NCBI RefSeq assembly: GCF_002814095.1 | Contig: NZ_CP021913.1 | Coordinates: 3,196,001 to 3,260,000 of the forward strand | DNA: 64,000 nucleotides | Source of the DNA: Sagittula sp. P11 | GTDB taxonomy: Bacteria; Pseudomonadota; Alphaproteobacteria; Rhodobacterales; Rhodobacteraceae | Direction: 5' to 3' | In this document: positions 45,644 to 53,986 of the stretch, in pieces | Numbering within the stretch: position 1 is the first letter of the stretch | Layout of the letters: each line of letters begins with the position of its first letter | Position numbers and translations under genes: made by a program | Notes under the pieces: generated by a model | What the model saw: only the letters and a program-made list of their open reading frames with translations | Database searches by the model: none | What the model was told of the DNA's origin: nothing

Positions 45644-46524
45644 CAGTAATGCACCCTGCGCTCGATGAACCGGAACTGCACGACGGTCAGGATGCCGACG
45701 ATCACCAGGAGGATCACGGACTGCGCCGCCGAAGACCCGAGGTCCTGCCCGACGAAGCCGTCGGCATAGACCTTGTAGACGAGGATCGTGGTCGCCTGCT
45801 GCGGCCCTCCGCTGGTGATGGTGTGGATCACGCCGAAGGTCTCGAAGAAGGCGTAGATGATGTTGACCACCAGCAGGAAGAAGGTCGTGGGGCTGAGCAG
45901 CGGCCAGACGATGGTGCGGAAGCGCGTCCAGAACCGCGCGCCGTCGATGGCCGCCGCCTCGATCACGCTGCGCGGAATGGCCTGCAGCCCGGCAAGGAAG
46001 AACAGGAAGTTGTAGCTGATCCGCCCCCATGCGGAGGCCACGACCACAAGGCCCATCGCCTCCGTCCCGTTCAGCACGTGGTTCCAGTCATAGCCGAGCT
46101 GGCCCAGGTACCATGTCACCACGCCGACGCGGGTGTTGAACATGAACATCCACAGGACGCCCGCCACCGCCGGGGCCACGGCATAGGGCCAGATCAGCAG
46201 CGTGCGATAGGTGCCCGACCCCTTGATCAGCCGGTCGGCCAGCACCGCGAGGTACAGCGCCACCCCCATCGACACCACCGTCACGAGGATGGAAAACACC
46301 GCCGTCGTGACAAAGGATGCGCGGTAGTACGGGTCACCCAGCAGGTATTCGAAGTTGCCCAGACCCACCCATTGCATCGACAGGCCGAAGGGGTCGGGGA
46401 TGAACAGCGACTGCCAGACCGCCTGCCCGGCAGGGTAGAAAAAGAAGACCGCCGTGATCGCCATCTGCGGCAGGACCAGCAGGAGGGGCAGCCAGACCCC
46501 CTTGAAGGTAACGCGTTTTTCCAT
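45643..46524 (-). CDS. ugpA: glycerol-3-phosphate-type ABC importer permease UgpA
   Basis: 293 residues, six membrane helices, MalF/UgpA family. EAA loop region [20 protein letters not shown]. The N-terminus [30 protein letters not shown] resembles E. coli UgpA. Its natural upstream partner ugpB lies 700 bp away because a plus-strand toxin-antitoxin pair sits in between. Confidence 0.92.
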   Translation of the reverse strand: MEKRVTFKGVWLPLLLVLPQMAITAVFFFYPAGQAVWQSLFIPDPFGLSMQWVGLGNFEYLLGDPYYRASFVTTAVFSILVTVVSMGVALYLAVLADRLIKGSGTYRTLLIWPYAVAPAVAGVLWMFMFNTRVGVVTWYLGQLGYDWNHVLNGTEAMGLVVVASAWGRISYNFLFFLAGLQAIPRSVIEAAAIDGARFWTRFRTIVWPLLSPTTFFLLVVNIIYAFFETFGVIHTITSGGPQQATTILVYKVYADGFVGQDLGSSAAQSVILLVIVGILTVVQFRFIERRVHY

Positions 46525-46590
46525 CAGTCATTGACTCCGGTACGACCAGGTCGCACCTTCTTGGGCAGGCGCAAGCGCGAGGATGTTTCC

Positions 46591-46866
46591 ATGACCGTCA
46601 AGATGTCCATTTCCCTGACCGACCAGCAGGCCGCCTACGCCCGCAAGCAGGTCGAAGAAGGCCGTTTCCCCTCGACCTCTGCCGTGATCCAGCAGGCGCT
46701 GGAAGCCAAGCGGCGCGAGGACGAGGAATACCAGGAGTGGAAGGCCGGGTTCTTCGAGGAACTGAAGCGCCGCGCCGAGGGGCCGCATGTGTCGTTGGAC
46801 GAGTTCCACGTGATGGTCGAAGAGATGCTCGACGAAGAGGACGCAAGGCTTGCCTTGGACCGTTGA
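46591..46866 (+). CDS. ParD/CopG-type antitoxin
   Basis: 91 residues. The N-terminal ribbon-helix-helix reads KMSISLTDQQAAYARKQVEEGRFPSTSAVIQQALE, the ParD signature. A charged C-terminal half (EEYQEWKAGFFEELKRR) would wrap the toxin. The coding end overlaps the toxin gene by 17 bases. It lies on the opposite strand to the ugp genes on both sides, so it was probably inserted. The antitoxin should also repress its own promoter in the 66-bp gap from ugpA. Confidence 0.85.
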   Translation: MTVKMSISLTDQQAAYARKQVEEGRFPSTSAVIQQALEAKRREDEEYQEWKAGFFEELKRRAEGPHVSLDEFHVMVEEMLDEEDARLALDR

Positions 46867-47209
46867 GGTCGGCCAAGCCGCCCGGGATGATCTTCGCCGG
46901 ATCTATCGCCATCTCATCGCGTCGAATGGCGCCTTTGGGCACGACCTTAAGGACGCCAAGGCATTGTCGCGGGCGCGTGTCTTCGCCATCGAGGCTGGCT
47001 TTGCGCGATTGGCCAAGGCACCCTATCGCGGTACGTGCCACACCATCGCCGGACACACCTATCGCCACGTCACCATCGACCGCGCGGTCTACTGGTTCAC
47101 GCTGGACGAGCCCGCAGAGGTCGTGCGGATCGAGGCGATATTCTTTGGCGGACAGGATCATCTGGACCGGATGTTCAATCGTTTGCGGGAGGAGGGAGAG
47201 GCCCCGTAA
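46850..47209 (+). CDS. ParE/RelE-type toxin
   Basis: 119 residues. PWTVEVGQAARDDLRRIYRHL and a late strand AVYWFTLDEPAEVVRIEAIFFGGQD fit the ParE/RelE fold. ParE proteins poison DNA gyrase and RelE proteins cleave mRNA; which applies is not clear from sequence. The start is a TTG at 46850, 17 bases inside the antitoxin gene. An in-frame ATG further on would remove the first strand and helix. A hairpin (47194-47219) lies at its end. Confidence 0.82.
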   Translation: MPWTVEVGQAARDDLRRIYRHLIASNGAFGHDLKDAKALSRARVFAIEAGFARLAKAPYRGTCHTIAGHTYRHVTIDRAVYWFTLDEPAEVVRIEAIFFGGQDHLDRMFNRLREEGEAP

Positions 47210-47219
47210 GGCCCCTCCC
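47194..47219. terminator. hairpin between the convergent toxin gene and ugpB
   Basis: GGGAGAGGCC (47194-47203) pairs with GGCCCCTCCC (47210-47219) with one mismatch and a 6-base loop. It overlaps the toxin stop and lies 9 bp from the ugpB stop, so it may end both transcripts, including the one that should continue into ugpA. Confidence 0.45.
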
Positions 47220-47227
47220 GGCAGCAC

Positions 47228-48529
47228 TCAGCGTGCGGACTGCTCGAAGCGGCGCAGCAGCGGGTTGCCGCGTTCCACCGCCGAATCCAGCGCTTCCTGT
47301 GCCGACTTGTCACCGGCCCAGACGGCCTCCAGTTCCTCGTCGATGATCGTGCGGATCTGGTCGAAGGAGCCGAGGCGGATACCCTTGGAGTTCTCCGTCG
47401 GCTCGTTCGTGGTCATCTGCTTGACCGCCACGTCCGTGCCCGGGTTCTCCTCGTAGAAGCCCTGCTCGGCGGTCAGGTCGGCGGCGGCCTGGGTGATCGG
47501 CAGGTAGCCGGTGTCCTGGTGCCACTTGGCCTGGATCTCCGGCGAGGAGAGGAACTTCAGGAACTCCGCCACGCCGTCGTATTCCTCTTCGGACTGACCG
47601 GCCATGACCCAGAGCGATGCGCCGCCGATGATGGTGTTCTGCGGGGCGTCGACCAGCGCGGACCAGTAGGGCAGGGGCCGCACGCCGAAGTCGAAGTCGG
47701 CCTCGGCCTTGATGCCCGCGTAACCGGCCGAGCTTTCGGTGAAGAGCGCGCATTCGCCGCCGCGGAAGTTGGCGCCGCCCTCGTTGCGGCGGCCGGTGTA
47801 GACGAACTTGCCGTCCTGCGCCCACTCTCCCATCGCCTGGATGTGCGCCACCTGCGCCTCGGAGTTGAAGACCAGCTCCGTGTCGGTGCCTTCGAACCCG
47901 TTGGCCTTCGTGGCGAACGGCACGTCGTGGTAGGCCGACAGGTTCTCGAGGTGGATCCAGCTTTGCCACGCGGTGGTCAGCGGGCAGTCGACGCCTGCCT
48001 CTTTCAGCTGGTCGAGGACCTCGCCCACCTGCTCCCAGGTCGAGAGGTCGACGTCCGGGTCGATGCCGCTCTCTTCCAGCATGGTGCGGTTCACCCACAG
48101 CACCGGCGTGGATGAGTTGAACGGCAGCGACAGCATGTTGCCGTCGGCAGAGGTGTAATAGCCCTTCACCGCGCCGATGTACTGCGACTGGTCAAAGCCT
48201 TCGCCCATGACCTCGAAGACCGGGTTCACGGCGCCCTGCGCGGCCATCATCGTGGCGGTGCCGACCTCGAAGACCATCAGGATGTCGGGCTGCTCGCCCG
48301 CGCGGAAGGCGGCGATACCGGCGTTCAGCGTCTCCGAATAGTTGCCCTTGTGGGTGGCGACCACGGTGTAGTCGTCCTGCTGGCCGTTGAAGGTCTCGAC
48401 CTGTTCGGCCACCAGCTCTCCGAGGCGGCCGGTGAAGGCGTGCCAGAACTGGATCTCCGTCTGGGCCATGGCCGGGGCCGCGGTCGCGATGGCCGCCGCC
48501 GTGGCCAGTAGGGTGTGGGTCAGTTTCAT
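47228..48529 (-). CDS. ugpB: glycerol-3-phosphate-type ABC importer binding protein
   Basis: 433 residues with signal peptide MKLTHTLLATAAAIATAAPAMA. UgpB family: IQFWHAFTGRLGELVAEQVE, MVFEVGTATMMAAQGAV, NSSTPVLWVNRTML, and WAQDGKFVYTGRRNEGG. UgpB of E. coli binds glycerol-3-phosphate and glycerophosphocholine. The ribosome site is GGAGGAGAACC. Gene order is HAD-ugpB-[TA]-ugpAEC on the minus strand. Confidence 0.92.
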   Translation of the reverse strand: MKLTHTLLATAAAIATAAPAMAQTEIQFWHAFTGRLGELVAEQVETFNGQQDDYTVVATHKGNYSETLNAGIAAFRAGEQPDILMVFEVGTATMMAAQGAVNPVFEVMGEGFDQSQYIGAVKGYYTSADGNMLSLPFNSSTPVLWVNRTMLEESGIDPDVDLSTWEQVGEVLDQLKEAGVDCPLTTAWQSWIHLENLSAYHDVPFATKANGFEGTDTELVFNSEAQVAHIQAMGEWAQDGKFVYTGRRNEGGANFRGGECALFTESSAGYAGIKAEADFDFGVRPLPYWSALVDAPQNTIIGGASLWVMAGQSEEEYDGVAEFLKFLSSPEIQAKWHQDTGYLPITQAAADLTAEQGFYEENPGTDVAVKQMTTNEPTENSKGIRLGSFDQIRTIIDEELEAVWAGDKSAQEALDSAVERGNPLLRRFEQSAR

Positions 48530-48615
48530 GAGGTTCTCCTCCGTTGGTTGGTATCGGCTTCTCTGGCCGAAAACATGCGCGGTTTGCCCGCACTGGTTGA
48601 GAGTTTAACGTCCCG

Positions 48616-49515
48616 TCACGGTCGGTCCACGATAACGTCGGGGACGATGCCGGACTTCGCGATGGCCGCATGGGGATCGCCGCTGGCGAAGAAGCCGTAG
48701 CCCGCCACCAGCGCCGAATGGATGCCCGCCGCCTGCGCGCCGAGGATGTCGGTGTGCAGGCTGTCGCCCACCATCAGGATGCGGTCGCGCGGCGGCATGG
48801 GGTCCAGCCGCGCCATCGCAAGCTCGTAGATGTTTGCGAACGGCTTGCCGAAGAATTCCGGCACGACGCCCGTCCGGTCGGCCAGCCGGTGCGCGAAATG
48901 CCCCGGCTCCACCGAAAAGCCGGTTTCGCGCGGCGCCACGATGTCGGGATTGCCGACCAGCACCCGGCGCGGCCTGTCGGCAAGCGCCGCTTCCAGCAGG
49001 GCCTGCCGTGCCTCCGTCCAGGCGGCGCTGCCGATCATCAGGAAACCGTCGACATCGGCATAGGCCGCCGGGTCTTCCTCGAGGTAGATCAGGTCGAGGT
49101 CTTCCAGATCGCGCAGACCCGTCGCCGGGGTTGCCATCAGCCCCCAGCGCATCCCGGCCGGACCGTTCAGGTTCGCCAAGAGCGTCCGGCGGCTCGTGAT
49201 GACGTCCTCCGGTGCGAAGTCATAGCCGAGCCGGGCGTATTTCTCCATCAGCGCGGCATGGGGAAAACCGGCGGCGTTCGACACGATCAGCACCTGCTTG
49301 CCCAGTTCCCGCAGGTCCGAAATGCGTTCCGCCACGCCCTCGATGGCCGTCTCGCCGATGTTCAGCACCCCGAAGGCATCGAGCAGGAAGGCGTCATAGC
49401 GGCTGGCCACGTCGGCGAGCGTGCGGGCACGCTCCGGTGCGGGGCGGCCTGCCACCGGCGGCGGCAGGCGGTGGCGCACCGCCTCGTAGGCGGCAAAGGC
49501 GGTTTCCAGCGTCAT
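48616..49515 (-). CDS. HAD class IIA phosphatase
   Basis: 299 residues, NagD/class IIA HAD family. Motif I is AFLLDAFGVL (nucleophile Asp with an Ala two residues after replaced by Phe-Gly-Val context), motif II VLIVSNAAGFP, and motifs III/IV GKPFANIYELAM and LMVGDSLHTDILGAQAAG. Such enzymes remove phosphate from small molecules such as glycerol phosphate or pyridoxal phosphate. It sits between two importers for phosphorylated compounds, 2 bp after phnE2, and probably acts on an imported ester. Confidence 0.87.
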   Translation of the reverse strand: MTLETAFAAYEAVRHRLPPPVAGRPAPERARTLADVASRYDAFLLDAFGVLNIGETAIEGVAERISDLRELGKQVLIVSNAAGFPHAALMEKYARLGYDFAPEDVITSRRTLLANLNGPAGMRWGLMATPATGLRDLEDLDLIYLEEDPAAYADVDGFLMIGSAAWTEARQALLEAALADRPRRVLVGNPDIVAPRETGFSVEPGHFAHRLADRTGVVPEFFGKPFANIYELAMARLDPMPPRDRILMVGDSLHTDILGAQAAGIHSALVAGYGFFASGDPHAAIAKSGIVPDVIVDRP

Positions 49516-49517
49516 GC

Positions 49518-50333
49518 TCAAATGATCGCCCCCCGGACCTTGGCCGACACCCATTCGGAAATGACGACGGCAGCGAGGATCACCAGCAGGATCAGCGAAA
49601 CCTGCGGCCAGGCAAGCACATTGAGCGAGCTTTGCAGTTGCAGCCCGATGCCGCCCGCGCCCACCAGCCCCAGCACGGTCGACTCGCGGATGTTGATGTC
49701 CCAGCGGAAGACCGCGACGCCGGCCAGCGCGGGCAGGATCTGCGGCACGATCCCGTAGGCCATGACCTGCCAGCGCGAGGCGCCCGTGGCGGTGATCGCC
49801 TCCACCTGGCTGTGGTCGATCTCCTCGATGGCCTCGTAGATCAGCTTGGCGCAGAACCCGACAGAGCGGATGGCGATGGCCACCACGCCCGCGAAGACCC
49901 CCGGCCCGATGATCGCGATGAGGAGGAGCGCCCAGATCAGGGAGTTGATCGAGCGGGTCGAGACGATCACCAGAAGCGCGATCGGCCGCGCCAGCACGCG
50001 GGAGGGCGTGGTGTTGCGGGCCGCGAGGAAGGCCACCGGGATCGCCAGGACCAGCGAGATCAGCGTGCCGAGGGTTGCAATGTTCAGCGTGTCCCAGATA
50101 GGGCGGCCGAGCTGGGTGATGTATTCCCAGCGCGGCGGGGTGGCGCGGCTCCAGATGTCGCCCGCGATGCGCGGCGCGTCCCAGACGAAGAACCACGTCG
50201 TCGCCTCGGAGATCCGCTGCCAGCAGAAGAGGAACACCGCCACGCCGATCAGCCAGCCGAACCAGCGTACCAGCGATTGCCCGGTGGTTCTGCGGCGCCA
50301 GACCTGTTTGCCGTCCTGTGTCAGAACCACCAT
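49518..50333 (-). CDS. phnE2: phosphonate-type ABC importer permease, second copy
   Basis: 271 residues, six predicted helices, PhnE family. Conserved loop EAIEEIDHSQVEAITATGAS and VFRWDINIRESTVLGLVGAG. The start at 50333 shares one base with the stop of the preceding permease gene (TGATG). The two permeases presumably form a heterodimer. Confidence 0.9.
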   Translation of the reverse strand: MVVLTQDGKQVWRRRTTGQSLVRWFGWLIGVAVFLFCWQRISEATTWFFVWDAPRIAGDIWSRATPPRWEYITQLGRPIWDTLNIATLGTLISLVLAIPVAFLAARNTTPSRVLARPIALLVIVSTRSINSLIWALLLIAIIGPGVFAGVVAIAIRSVGFCAKLIYEAIEEIDHSQVEAITATGASRWQVMAYGIVPQILPALAGVAVFRWDINIRESTVLGLVGAGGIGLQLQSSLNVLAWPQVSLILLVILAAVVISEWVSAKVRGAII

Positions 50334-51157
50334 CACTGAACCCTCGCCCGGATCACGCCGGAGAGGTACTCCAGCGCCATGACGATCCCGATGATCAGGA
50401 TCAGGATGGCCGCCGCCGTGTCGTACTCGTAGCGGTCGAAGGCGGTGTTGAGCGTCGCCCCGATGCCGCCGGCGCCCACCAGCCCGAGGATCGCGCTTTC
50501 GCGGAAGTTGATGTCGATGCGGTACATCGAGAGGCCCACGAGACGGGGCATGACCTGCGGCTGGACGCCGTAGTTGATCCACTGCATCCAGCGCGCGCCG
50601 CTGGCCCGGATCGCCTCGGCCTGCACGCGGTCCATCGACTCGATGTCCTCGGCCAGCAGTTTCGACAGGAAGCCGATGGTGGCAAAGGACAGCGTCAGGA
50701 AGCCCGCCAGCGGGCCGAAGCCGAAGATCGCGACCAGAAGGATCGCCACGATGATCTCCTGCAAGGCCCGGCTGATCGCGATGATCGCCCGGCAGATCAC
50801 GTAGACGGGCAGGGGGGCGATGTTGCGCGCCGCCCCCAGCCCGATGGGGATCGAGATGGCGATGCCCACGACCGAGGCCGCGACCGTCATGATGATGCTT
50901 TCCGCCAGACCGTCCCAGATGTCCGACCAGCGGGTGACGAAATCGGGGTGGGTGAAGGCCAGCACGAACTGCCAGCCGCGGTCCAGCCCCTCGTAGACCC
51001 GGCCCCAGTCCACCGGAATGGTCGAGACCGCCGCCACGAGGTACACGCCGAAGGCTGCGATCAGGCCCCAGCGCAGGGCGGTGTTGCGGATCAGCGGGGG
51101 CTTGCGCCAGCCGCGGCCCAGCATGTCGTCCAGCTCGCGATGGGTTCCGGCGCTCAT
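50333..51157 (-). CDS. phnE1: phosphonate-type ABC importer permease, first copy
   Basis: 274 residues, PhnE family. Loop region [20 protein letters not shown] and [20 protein letters not shown], closely parallel to the second permease. Four-base overlap with phnC. Confidence 0.9.
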   Translation of the reverse strand: MSAGTHRELDDMLGRGWRKPPLIRNTALRWGLIAAFGVYLVAAVSTIPVDWGRVYEGLDRGWQFVLAFTHPDFVTRWSDIWDGLAESIIMTVAASVVGIAISIPIGLGAARNIAPLPVYVICRAIIAISRALQEIIVAILLVAIFGFGPLAGFLTLSFATIGFLSKLLAEDIESMDRVQAEAIRASGARWMQWINYGVQPQVMPRLVGLSMYRIDINFRESAILGLVGAGGIGATLNTAFDRYEYDTAAAILILIIGIVMALEYLSGVIRARVQ

Positions 51158-51948
51158 TCCGCCGCCTCCACCGCTTCGCCGTCCTCGTCCTTCTGGATCG
51201 TCGCTTCCCAGTCTTCCTCGCCGTAGATCTCGGTCAGCTTGTCGGGGCTCAGCGCGGTCGGCAGCCCGTCAAAGACGATCTCGCCCAAGCGCAGGCCCAC
51301 GACGCGCGGCACGAACATCTGCGCCAGCGCCACGTCGTGGATGTTGATGATCGCCGCCAGCCCGCGCTCGGCGCAAAGCTCGCAGATCAGCCGCATGATC
51401 TGGCGCGAGGTCTTGGGGTCGAGCGAGGCAGTGGGTTCGTCCACCAGCAAGAGCTTCGGCTCCTGGATCAGCGCCCGGCAGATGCCGACCCGCTGCCGCT
51501 GCCCGCCCGAAAGTTCGTCCGCGCGCTTGTCGGCCATGTGCAGAAGGCCCACGCGGTCCAAGAGGCGGAACGCCTCGTCCACGTCCTTCTGCGGGTACTT
51601 CCTCAGGAACGACCGCCAGAAGCCGACATAGCCCAACCGGCCGGACAGGACGTTCTCCATCACCGTCAGCCTTTCGACCAGCGCGTATTCCTGGAAGATC
51701 ATGCCCATCTCGCGCCGCGCCCGGCGCAGCGCCCCGGACCCGAGTTTCGTCAGGTCCGTTCCGTCCAGCATCACCGCGCCGGAGGTCGGTTCCACCAGCC
51801 GGTTGATGCAGCGGATCATGGTGGACTTGCCCGCGCCCGAGGGCCCGATCAGCGCCAGCACCTGCCCCGATGGCACGTCGAGGTCGATGGCCTTCAGGGC
51901 CATGTCGCCGGTTTTGTAGGTTTTCGTCAGTTTCTCGAGGCGCAGCAT
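51154..51948 (-). CDS. phnC: phosphonate-type ABC importer ATPase
   Basis: 264 residues. Walker [30 protein letters not shown] (PhnC-like Q-loop), signature [15 protein letters not shown], Walker [16 protein letters not shown]. Short C-terminus ending [10 protein letters not shown]. There is a 69-bp gap to phnD. PhnC proteins serve phosphonate, phosphite and organophosphate importers. Confidence 0.92.
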   Translation of the reverse strand: MLRLEKLTKTYKTGDMALKAIDLDVPSGQVLALIGPSGAGKSTMIRCINRLVEPTSGAVMLDGTDLTKLGSGALRRARREMGMIFQEYALVERLTVMENVLSGRLGYVGFWRSFLRKYPQKDVDEAFRLLDRVGLLHMADKRADELSGGQRQRVGICRALIQEPKLLLVDEPTASLDPKTSRQIMRLICELCAERGLAAIINIHDVALAQMFVPRVVGLRLGEIVFDGLPTALSPDKLTEIYGEEDWEATIQKDEDGEAVEAAE

Positions 51949-52017
51949 TCCCGTTCCCCAGCCGTTCAGGGACAGGACGCAAGGGCGCCCTGTCCGTTGG
52001 TTTCTATCGGGGCAGGA

Positions 52018-52986
52018 TCATTCGCAGGCGTAGGACACGCCGTTTGCGGCGTCGATCTTGCGGATCACCTCCCAGAAGTCCTTGTAGTTCATCTCGATGA
52101 ACTGGGCCTCGTCGGACTTGGAGAACTCCTCCTGCAGGGACGTGCCCTCCCAGTCGAAGCTGAAGAACGCGTCCCTGATCTGGTCCTGAAGCTCGGGCTT
52201 GAGGTTGTAGACCACGCCGAAGCCGGTCGTCGGGAAAGTCTGCGACTTGTAGATCGACTTGACCTGGTCCTCGGTGATCACGTCGCGGTCCAGCATCCGG
52301 TGCATGACCGAGTTGGCGATGGCCGCCGCCGGGTAGTCCTGGTTGGCGACGCCGAGGATGGAGTTGTCGTGCTTGCCGGAGAACACTGGCTCGAAGTCGG
52401 TCTCCGCCTCCATGCCGTATTCCGCCTTGAGGATCGCCGAGGGCGCCTTGAAGCCGGAGTTCGACGTGGGCGAGGTAAAGGCCATCTGCTTGCCCTTGAT
52501 GTCCTCGACGCTCTCGATGCCGCTTTCGGGATGGGTGATGATCTCCATCTCGTAGCCGAAGTTGCCGTCCGCCGACGCCATGATGGTGAAGGGACGGAAG
52601 CCCGCGCAGTTCACCGCCAGCGGGTTCGACCCGGTGTTGAAGCCCGAGATGTGCAGGCGGCCCGACCGCATCGCCTCGATCTGGGCGGCGTTGTTCTGCA
52701 CCGGGAAGAAGATCACGTCCTTGCCGGTCTTTTCCTTGAGGTGGTCGAGGAAGTCCGACCATGCCGTCTTGTAGACCGCGGGATCCTCCACCGGCGTGTA
52801 GGCGAACACCAGCGTGTCCGGGTCGATCCACTGGCTTTCGTCCGTGGGCACGTCCGCCACGAGGTCGCCGTCCGCATCGCAATACCGCGCGTCGAGGTCG
52901 CCTTTCGGGCAGTCCTGCGCCTGTGCCGCCGTGGCCAGCAGCGCCGCCACCGACGCGCCGAGCATCAGCCTGAGTGTCTGTGTCAT
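52018..52986 (-). CDS. phnD: phosphonate/phosphate-ester binding protein PhnD type
   Basis: 322 residues with signal peptide ending near AQAQD. PhnD features: VFAYTPVEDPAVYKTAWSDF, VIFFPVQNNAAQIEAMRSG, FTSPTSNSGFKAPSAILK and NSVMHRMLDR. An unusual Asp-rich stretch (CPKGDLDARYCDADGDLVAD) follows the signal. No C-P lyase, phosphonatase or phosphite dehydrogenase gene is near, so the ligand need not be a phosphonate. It may be a phosphate ester used by the HAD enzyme. Confidence 0.87.
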   Translation of the reverse strand: MTQTLRLMLGASVAALLATAAQAQDCPKGDLDARYCDADGDLVADVPTDESQWIDPDTLVFAYTPVEDPAVYKTAWSDFLDHLKEKTGKDVIFFPVQNNAAQIEAMRSGRLHISGFNTGSNPLAVNCAGFRPFTIMASADGNFGYEMEIITHPESGIESVEDIKGKQMAFTSPTSNSGFKAPSAILKAEYGMEAETDFEPVFSGKHDNSILGVANQDYPAAAIANSVMHRMLDRDVITEDQVKSIYKSQTFPTTGFGVVYNLKPELQDQIRDAFFSFDWEGTSLQEEFSKSDEAQFIEMNYKDFWEVIRKIDAANGVSYACE

Positions 52987-53028
52987 GTGTTTTCCTCCCT
53001 TGTGTGCGGCAGTTTCACCGCGTTGTTT

Positions 53029-53868
53029 TCAGTCCGCCAGGATGAACTCGACGCCTCCCGCCGTCAGTGTCCCGGCAATCTCCGGCCCCGGCACGCGATC
53101 CACGATCACGCTGTCGAGGTCTCCCGGTCCTCCAACCGTGTTCAGACCCCGTTTGCCGAATTTCTCCGCGTCGATCAGCAGGTGGCGCCGCGCGGCGCGG
53201 CCCAACATGGCGCGCTTCACGGCGGCAAAGCCCCGCACGCTCTCCGAGGGGCCGTCCTCCGTCAGCCCCGAGGCGCCGATCATGCAGCGGTCGACGTTGA
53301 ACCGCGCGAGGTAGTCGAGCGTGTCGGTCCCCACCACGGCGCTTTCGGCGGGCAGGTATTCCCCCGGACACAGCAGCACCTGCTGCGGGCCCTGCGCCAG
53401 CGTCATGGCCACGGGGATCGAATTGGTGATGACGGTGCAGGTCGTGCCGCGCAGGGCAAGCGCCCGGGCGAACTGGATCGTGGTCGACCCGCTGTCGACC
53501 ATCAGCGTCTCGCCCTCCTCGACCAGCGCCGCGGCGCGCCGCCCGATGCGTTCGCGTTCCCCGATGCGGGCATGCGCGCGTTCGTCCAGCCCCGGGTAAT
53601 GCCCCGCGCCGGTGGCCATCGCCCCGCCATGCGCCCGCGCCACCAGCCCGTCGTCGGCCAGCGCGTCGAAGTCGCGCCGCACGGTTTCAGTGGAGACGTT
53701 GAAGCGCTCCGCCAGCTCGGAAATCCGCAGGTGCGGACGCAGCTTCAACTCCAGCAGGATCTGCTCACGCCGCTCCGACTTGCGCAGCCTCGACGGCGCC
53801 GTGTCGGGTTTCGGGGATTGGATGCCGGTCACTGCCACGTTGCGTCCTGACTCGCGTTTCCCGGCCAT
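53029..53868 (-). CDS. DeoR/GlpR-family regulator
   Basis: 279 residues. A DeoR helix-turn-helix (RREQILLELKLRPHLRISELAERFNVSTETVRRDF, residues 28-65) precedes a sugar-phosphate-sensing domain with VDSGSTTIQFARAL. Family members respond to phosphorylated sugars or glycerol phosphate. It is the first gene of the minus-strand phn-HAD-ugp block and probably its repressor. A Lys/Arg-rich N-terminal extension precedes the HTH. Confidence 0.9.
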   Translation of the reverse strand: MAGKRESGRNVAVTGIQSPKPDTAPSRLRKSERREQILLELKLRPHLRISELAERFNVSTETVRRDFDALADDGLVARAHGGAMATGAGHYPGLDERAHARIGERERIGRRAAALVEEGETLMVDSGSTTIQFARALALRGTTCTVITNSIPVAMTLAQGPQQVLLCPGEYLPAESAVVGTDTLDYLARFNVDRCMIGASGLTEDGPSESVRGFAAVKRAMLGRAARRHLLIDAEKFGKRGLNTVGGPGDLDSVIVDRVPGPEIAGTLTAGGVEFILAD

Positions 53869-53931
53869 GTTTGTGGCTTTGCACTCGTTTTACAATCATT
53901 TTTGTTGCATATGCCTCATCTTTGCGGTCGT

Positions 53932-53949
53932 CTTTGGTCAAATACCTCG
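53932..53949 (-). repeat. degenerate dispersed box repeat, copy D
   Basis: On the minus strand, CGAGGTATTTGACCAAAG matches the box of copies A-C without the GC hairpin or the GATGAAG end. It lies in the AT-rich gap between deoR and the Na/Pi transporter gene. It could be chance. Confidence 0.35.
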
Positions 53950-53986
53950 ATTCAAAAAGACTATTGTGGAAAGGGCAGGGGCACCG

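Noticed and set aside
52960-53000. Pho box before phnD
   Set aside because: Only a partial CTGTGTCAT is present, without the second repeat at the right spacing.
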